In this document: in pieces, positions 60,388 through 64,000 of the stretch
Layout: every line of letters begins with the position of its first letter
Position numbering within the stretch: position 1 is the stretch's first letter
Position numbers and translations under genes: made by a program
Notes under the pieces: model-generated
The model's database searches: none
What the model was told of the DNA's origin: nothing
What the model saw: only the letters and a program-made list of their open reading frames with translations
Assembly (NCBI GenBank): GCA_044222225.1
Contig: JBGANR010000012.1
Location: 1 to 64,000, forward strand
DNA: 64,000 bases
From: JBGANR01 sp044222225
GTDB taxonomy: Bacteria > Actinomycetota > Actinomycetes > Mycobacteriales > Mycobacteriaceae
Reading direction: 5' to 3'

Positions 60388-61292
60388 GAACGCGATCCAA
60401 TCCACATCGTTGCGCCGACGATCACCACGATCCCGACGAACCACATCACCATGCCCTCAGACACCGGACCGAAGCCGCCGAGGCCGTAGCCGCCGGGGTT
60501 GTTGGTCTCGGATGCGTACTTGATGTACCCGATGATGTCCTTCTTCTCGTCTTCCGAGAGCTGCCGGTTGGAGAACTTCGGCATGTTCTGCGGACCGGTC
60601 AACATGGCCGCGTAGATCTCCTGCTCGCTGGGGGCGTCCAGCGGGGGAGCGAACTTGCCACCGGACAGGGCGCCGCCGCGTCCGGTGAAGTTGTGGCAGG
60701 AGGCGCAGTTGAGGCGGAAGAGTTCGGAACCGCGTCCGAGGTCCTTGCCACGCAGCTGCTCCTGCTGGAGAACCCGCTGACCGTGCTCGTCACGCTTGAT
60801 CGAGCCGTCGGCGTTCATCTCCCAGAGCACCGTCGGACCGCCGCCGACGGACTGGACGTACGCCATGAGCTGGTCGATCTGCGAGGGCGTGAACTTCGGC
60901 GGCTTGCGCTGCGCCTGGGCCTCGTTGCGCACCGCGGGCATGCGGCCGGACTCGACCTGGAAGTACACGGCCGCGTCACCGACGCCGACGAGGCTCGGAC
61001 CACGGCCCGGCGAACCCTGCAGGTTGGTGCCGTGACACGTGATGCACGAGGTCTCGTACAGCTTCTTGCCCTCGGTGATGAGCGCGCTGTCGGTGGCGTC
61101 GGCGGTGGCGACCTGCGGTGTCGGACTGAACGCCGTGGCCAAACCGCCGGCCACGGTCAGCGCGGACAGCAACATCACCGCCCCAGAGGCGCGTCGCCGC
61201 AGCTTGCGGCGGGCCTTGGCCTTTCGGGCCGTGGTGGCGGGGTCCGGACCGTCCGCGGGGGCCGATCCGTTTTCCGGAGGTGATGAACTCAT
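60384..61292 (-). CDS. qcrC: Di-heme cytochrome c1 subunit (QcrC)
   Basis: A 302-residue protein. A cytoplasmic N-terminus and one N-terminal TM helix (about 37-56) come first. Two cytochrome c domains carry heme motifs SCITCHGT (C83, C86, H87) and NCASCHNF (C196, C199, H200). A C-terminal TM (FGPVSEGMVMWFVGIVVIVG) closes it. Two hemes in c1 are diagnostic of actinobacterial bcc, which needs no separate cytochrome c. AAAGGG lies 6 nt before ATG 61292. It follows ctaE by 37 nt and is coupled to qcrA. Confidence 0.95.
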   Translation of the reverse strand: MSSSPPENGSAPADGPDPATTARKAKARRKLRRRASGAVMLLSALTVAGGLATAFSPTPQVATADATDSALITEGKKLYETSCITCHGTNLQGSPGRGPSLVGVGDAAVYFQVESGRMPAVRNEAQAQRKPPKFTPSQIDQLMAYVQSVGGGPTVLWEMNADGSIKRDEHGQRVLQQEQLRGKDLGRGSELFRLNCASCHNFTGRGGALSGGKFAPPLDAPSEQEIYAAMLTGPQNMPKFSNRQLSEDEKKDIIGYIKYASETNNPGGYGLGGFGPVSEGMVMWFVGIVVIVGATMWIGSRS

Positions 61293-61329
61293 CGATATCC
61301 CTTTGCTGGGTCCGGGGACGAGGCGGGGC

Positions 61330-61944
61330 CTACTGGAGGAAGTAAATGATGCCGAACAGGGCGATCCACACGACGTCGACGAAGTGCCAGTAGTACGACA
61401 CGACGATGGCGGACGTCGCCTGCGCGGGCGTGAACTTGCTCGCCTTGGTGCGCAGGATGAGGAACACGAAGGCGACGAGGCCGCCGATGACGTGCAATCC
61501 GTGGAAGCCGGTGGTGATGTAGAAGACCGAGCCGTAGACGCTGCTCGACAGCGTCGTGCCCTCCAACACGAGGTGGTAGTACTCGTAGCCCTGGCCGCCG
61601 ACGAAGAACGCGCCCATGATCAGGGTGATGAGGTACCACCGGCGCAGCCCGTAGACGTCGCCGCGCTCGGCCGCGAACACGCCGAGCTGGCACGTGAACG
61701 ACGACGCGATGAGCACGGCGGTGACCGGGATCGCCAACGCGAGGTTGAGCTCCGTCGGTTCCGGTGGCCAACCGGCCTCACCGGCCCCGGCGCGGGCGAC
61801 GAAGTACATCGAAAACAGCCCGGCGAAGAACATGAGCTCGCTCGACAGCCAGACGATGGTGCCAACGCTGACCATGTTCGGCCTGTTCAGCGAATGCACA
61901 CGCGCCGTGATGGCTGTTCCCTGGGTACCTGCAGCGCTAGTCAC
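61330..61944 (-). CDS. ctaE: Cytochrome c oxidase subunit III
   Basis: A 204-residue five-TM subunit III: SVGTIVWLSSELMFFAGLFSMYF, LALAIPVTAVLIASSFTCQLG, then YHLVLEGTTLSSSVYGSVFY, GFHGLHVIGGLVAFVF and SYYWHFVDVVWIALFGIIYF with the conserved Glu/His. GTG 61944 lies 7 nt after a CATACT box (61952-61957), consistent with a leaderless message. The start gives the expected length of about 203 residues. It leads the ctaE-qcrCAB operon and is divergent from the 62046 gene by about 100 nt. Confidence 0.94.
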   Translation of the reverse strand: MTSAAGTQGTAITARVHSLNRPNMVSVGTIVWLSSELMFFAGLFSMYFVARAGAGEAGWPPEPTELNLALAIPVTAVLIASSFTCQLGVFAAERGDVYGLRRWYLITLIMGAFFVGGQGYEYYHLVLEGTTLSSSVYGSVFYITTGFHGLHVIGGLVAFVFLILRTKASKFTPAQATSAIVVSYYWHFVDVVWIALFGIIYFLQ

Positions 61945-62045
61945 AAGTTGAAGTATGACGGTTCGTAGTACGCCGTGAGGCCCGGGGGGCGAAAAAGGTC
62001 GAAGCGTTTTGGTTCGGGCGTGTGAAGCGAGGAGGAGCGAAGGCT

Positions 62046-62522
62046 GTGACGAAGGACCTGAACGGACGCGAGAAGCCCGTCGGCCGGGCGCGGCGGTGGG
62101 CGCAAGCGTTGCTTCCGGGCGCCGGAACCCGAAGCGGCAGCGGGCTTTTCGGTATCGACGATCCGCGGCTGGTGCTGGTGGCCCAGGGGTCGGACGACGC
62201 GGAGGCCGCGTCGGCGGCGCTCGCCCGCGGCGTCGGCGGTCGGGTGGCCGATCCGGATGCGCAGTCGGTGCTTCGGCACGAACTCGTGCTTCCGGCGTCC
62301 GTCGTGGGTGCGATCGGGGACGTCGTGGCGCAGGAGGAGTACGTCTTGCGCGCAGAAGAGAAGGACGGCGCGGAGGGGGAGGTCGTGGTGTGGGCGGCGC
62401 GCGTCCAGCTGGTCGACGCATTGCACGTCTCGCAGGAGCGATCACGGATGGCCGGGCTCGCCTCCAGACACGGCGGCCGGACGGGTCGCTGGCAGGTGTG
62501 GCAGGCGCCCGGGAGTCGTTAG
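62046..62522 (+). CDS. Hypothetical protein upstream of trpD
   Basis: A 158-residue soluble protein. GTG 62046 is preceded by AGGAGGAG at 62029-62036. It has a basic N-terminus (REKPVGRARRWAQALLPG), a middle with FGIDDPRLVLVAQGSDDAEAAS, and a C-terminus EVVVWAARVQLVDALHVSQE that ends basic. No motif is recognised. The TAG stop (62520-62522) doubles as the first three bases of the trpD -10 box. It sits between ctaE and trpD; a role with either is not shown by sequence. Confidence 0.6.
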   Translation: MTKDLNGREKPVGRARRWAQALLPGAGTRSGSGLFGIDDPRLVLVAQGSDDAEAASAALARGVGGRVADPDAQSVLRHELVLPASVVGAIGDVVAQEEYVLRAEEKDGAEGEVVVWAARVQLVDALHVSQERSRMAGLASRHGGRTGRWQVWQAPGSR

Positions 62523-62532
62523 GGTGTTCCCC

Positions 62533-63597
62533 ATGACGCAGGCTCCCGACCGCAGCGCCCTGACCTGGCCGATCGTTCTCGGCCGGCTCGCCGACCGCAT
62601 CGACCTGACCCGGGACGAGGCCGCCTGGGCGATGGACTCGATCATGAACGACGAGGCCACGCCCGCGCAGATCGCCGGGTTCGGCATCGCGATGCGGATG
62701 AAGGGGCCGACGCCGCACGAGATCGACGGCCTCGCGTCGGCGATGCTCGGCCATGCGCTGCGCGCGAACGTCGACGGCCAGACGCTCGACATCGTCGGTT
62801 CCGGCGGAGACCGGGCGAACACCGTCAACATCTCGACCATGTCGGCGATCGTCGCGGCTGCGGCGGGCGCGCGCGTCGTCAAGCACGGCAACCGGTCGGC
62901 ATCGTCGAAGAGCGGTGGCGCGGACGTGCTCGAGGAGCTCGGCGTGACGATCGCGCTCGGGCCCGAGGCCGTCGAGCGGTGCGTCGCCGAGCTCGGCATC
63001 GCGTTCTGCTTCGCACCCGTCTATCACCCGGCGCTGCGGTTCGCGGGTGCACCGCGCAAGGAGATCGGCATCCCCACGGTGTTCAACGTCCTCGGGCCGC
63101 TGACGAACCCCGCGCGGACGACCGCCGGACTCGTCGGCTGCGCCTTCGAGGATCTGGCCCCGGTGGTCGCCAGGACGTTCGCGGACCGCGGGGCGGACGT
63201 GCTCGTCGTCCGGGGCGACGACGGGCTGGACGAGATCACCACCACGACCACCACGAGCGCCTGGTGGGCGAGCGGCGGCGACGTCACGTCGTTCACGATC
63301 GATCCGGCGGACTACGGAATCGAGACGGTGCCGCTCTCGGCGCTGCAGGGCGGCGACGCCGTGGCCAACGCCGCGGTCGTCCGTGAGGTCTTCGCCGGAG
63401 CGACGGGCCCGGTCAGGGACGCCGTCCTGCTCAACGCGGGCGCCGCCGTCGCCACGGTGGGCGGTGGGATCGACGCCGCCGATCCGGTGGCGGGCATCCG
63501 TGCGGGGATCGAGCGGGCGACGCACGCCGTCGACTCCGGTGCGGCGGCGGATCTGCTGGTGCGTTGGGTGGCCGTCAGCCGCCGGCTGGCGGGCTGA
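62533..63597 (+). CDS. trpD: Anthranilate phosphoribosyltransferase
   Basis: A 354-residue enzyme of tryptophan synthesis, transferring phosphoribose from PRPP to anthranilate. The PRPP and substrate motifs are DIVGSGGDRANTVNISTMSA (phosphate-binding Gly loop), KHGNRSASSKSGGADVLEELG, FAPVYHPALRF and GIPTVFNVLGPLTNPA. ATG 62533 lies 7 nt after TAGGGT (62520-62525), so the transcript is leaderless, and the promoter overlaps the previous stop codon. Next to ctaE as in M. tuberculosis (Rv2192c-Rv2193), and not in a trp operon. Confidence 0.95.
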   Translation: MTQAPDRSALTWPIVLGRLADRIDLTRDEAAWAMDSIMNDEATPAQIAGFGIAMRMKGPTPHEIDGLASAMLGHALRANVDGQTLDIVGSGGDRANTVNISTMSAIVAAAAGARVVKHGNRSASSKSGGADVLEELGVTIALGPEAVERCVAELGIAFCFAPVYHPALRFAGAPRKEIGIPTVFNVLGPLTNPARTTAGLVGCAFEDLAPVVARTFADRGADVLVVRGDDGLDEITTTTTTSAWWASGGDVTSFTIDPADYGIETVPLSALQGGDAVANAAVVREVFAGATGPVRDAVLLNAGAAVATVGGGIDAADPVAGIRAGIERATHAVDSGAAADLLVRWVAVSRRLAG

Positions 63598-63612
63598 CGG
63601 CCCGGGCCGTTC

Positions 63613-63888
63613 TCAGTCTCCGATCGAGAAGCCGGCGTCGACGTCGGAGCTCGCGTAGGTGGCGTAGGCGAAGTGCGTCGTGGAATCGCGGACGCCCGGA
63701 AGCCGATTGATCCGCTCGGTGACGACGGTCGCGACGTCGGCGAACTCGCGCACCCGGAGCTTGGCGATGATGTCGACGTCGCCGGCGCAGGAGAACACCT
63801 CTGCCACGCCGGGGACGTCGGCGATGGCCTGCGCGGTCTCCGGGATCGAATGGGTGTCGGCGTCGATGAGCACGAAGGCGGTGATCAT
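63613..63888 (-). CDS. Stand-alone Lrp/AsnC ligand-binding (RAM) domain protein
   Basis: A 91-residue protein made only of the Lrp/AsnC effector domain: TAFVLIDADTHSIPETAQAI, VAEVFSCAGDVDIIAKLRV and TVVTERINRLPGVRDSTTHFAY. It has no helix-turn-helix. Such RAM-only proteins form rings and bind amino acids. ATG 63888 lies 6 nt after TAGGCT, whose TAG is the stop of the upstream gene. Effector and partner are unknown. Confidence 0.85.
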   Translation of the reverse strand: MITAFVLIDADTHSIPETAQAIADVPGVAEVFSCAGDVDIIAKLRVREFADVATVVTERINRLPGVRDSTTHFAYATYASSDVDAGFSIGD

Positions 63889-63897
63889 TCCTTCAGC

Positions 63898-64000
63898 CTA
63901 GGGCTTGCGCTCACGCGCGGCGTTCGACGCGAGACCGGCCGCGACCACCATGACGAGCACGAACAGCAGCGCGTGCAGCAGGCCGACGGCCTCGCCGACG
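63898..64000 (-). CDS. C-terminal end of a membrane protein (partial)
   Basis: The frame enters from the window edge on the minus strand and ends at TAG (63900-63898). The visible tail has one TM helix (GLLHALLFVLVMVVAAGLA) followed by NAARERKP. Its stop codon forms part of the -10 box of the RAM-domain gene. Identity cannot be told from 33 residues. Confidence 0.6.
   Translation of the reverse strand, partial: VGEAVGLLHALLFVLVMVVAAGLASNAARERKP

Overview
This is a high-GC actinobacterial chromosome segment. It most likely comes from a mycolic-acid-containing member of the Mycobacteriales outside Mycobacterium itself (Gordonia, Williamsia and Tsukamurella type). The lineage markers are mshB (mycothiol), a fused fbiC (coenzyme F420), lpqW, the ctaE-qcrCAB / ctaC-ctaF respiratory supercomplex genes, an LGFP-repeat exported protein, and many leaderless genes whose -10 hexamer sits 6-8 nt before a GTG or ATG. 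I found no rRNA, tRNA, CRISPR array or recognisable insertion sequence.

Layout. 1-2.7 kb: end of a four-carbon acid-sugar (erythronate/threonate type) catabolic operon (otnI-like, denD) with its GntR regulator. 2.8-11.6 kb: regulators and small enzymes, namely a histidine phosphatase, a TipA-like MerR regulator with an internal start and a palindromic operator, an alpha/beta hydrolase, two paralogous VOC proteins, an FAD oxidase, a 1159-residue SARP/ATPase regulator and an AraC regulator. 11.6-13.8 kb: a RecQ-type helicase. 13.9-19.6 kb: an accessory island of visibly lower GC, holding a frameshifted secreted LGFP / NucA-NucB nuclease, an 865-residue immunity-like protein made of two copies of a beta-rich + SMI1/KNR4 unit, a small secreted protein, and a 97-residue protein resembling the GyrA coiled-coil tail. 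19.6-23.6 kb: an MFS exporter, a 46-residue orphan peptide, an HhH-GPD repair protein and two paralogous exported proteins. 23.9-27.7 kb: a thiamine-type ABC transporter (thiB-thiP-thiQ), with a 72-bp duplication and a palindrome between thiP and thiQ. 29.2-37.6 kb: typA, lpqW, mshB, a membrane gene and fbiC, in the order known from M. tuberculosis Rv1165-Rv1173. 38.3-41.6 kb: a PIN / HTH-ImmA pair and a TerD-like protein. 41.7-47.1 kb: cysG, efpA and proS (the Rv2847c-Rv2845c order) with yaaA inserted. 47.2-53.2 kb: a metallophosphatase, a cNMP/CBS/nucleotidyltransferase, a GntR regulator with a leaderless 19-codon upstream ORF, and asnB. 53.6-64 kb: the cytochrome oxidase / bc1 region (ctaC, ctaF, qcrB, qcrA, qcrC, ctaE) and trpD, interrupted between ctaF and qcrB by a ferric-reductase-like flavoprotein, a one-TM small protein and an exported lipoprotein flavodoxin.

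How the genes work together. The qcrCAB, ctaE, ctaC and ctaF products form most of the menaquinol:O2 supercomplex. The inserted three-gene cassette would give a second electron path across the membrane to an extracytoplasmic flavodoxin. The nuclease/immunity island looks like a contact- or secretion-dependent antibacterial module whose toxin is now disrupted. Four intergenic palindromes fall into two families, each with a conserved core and sequence-variable, self-complementary arms.
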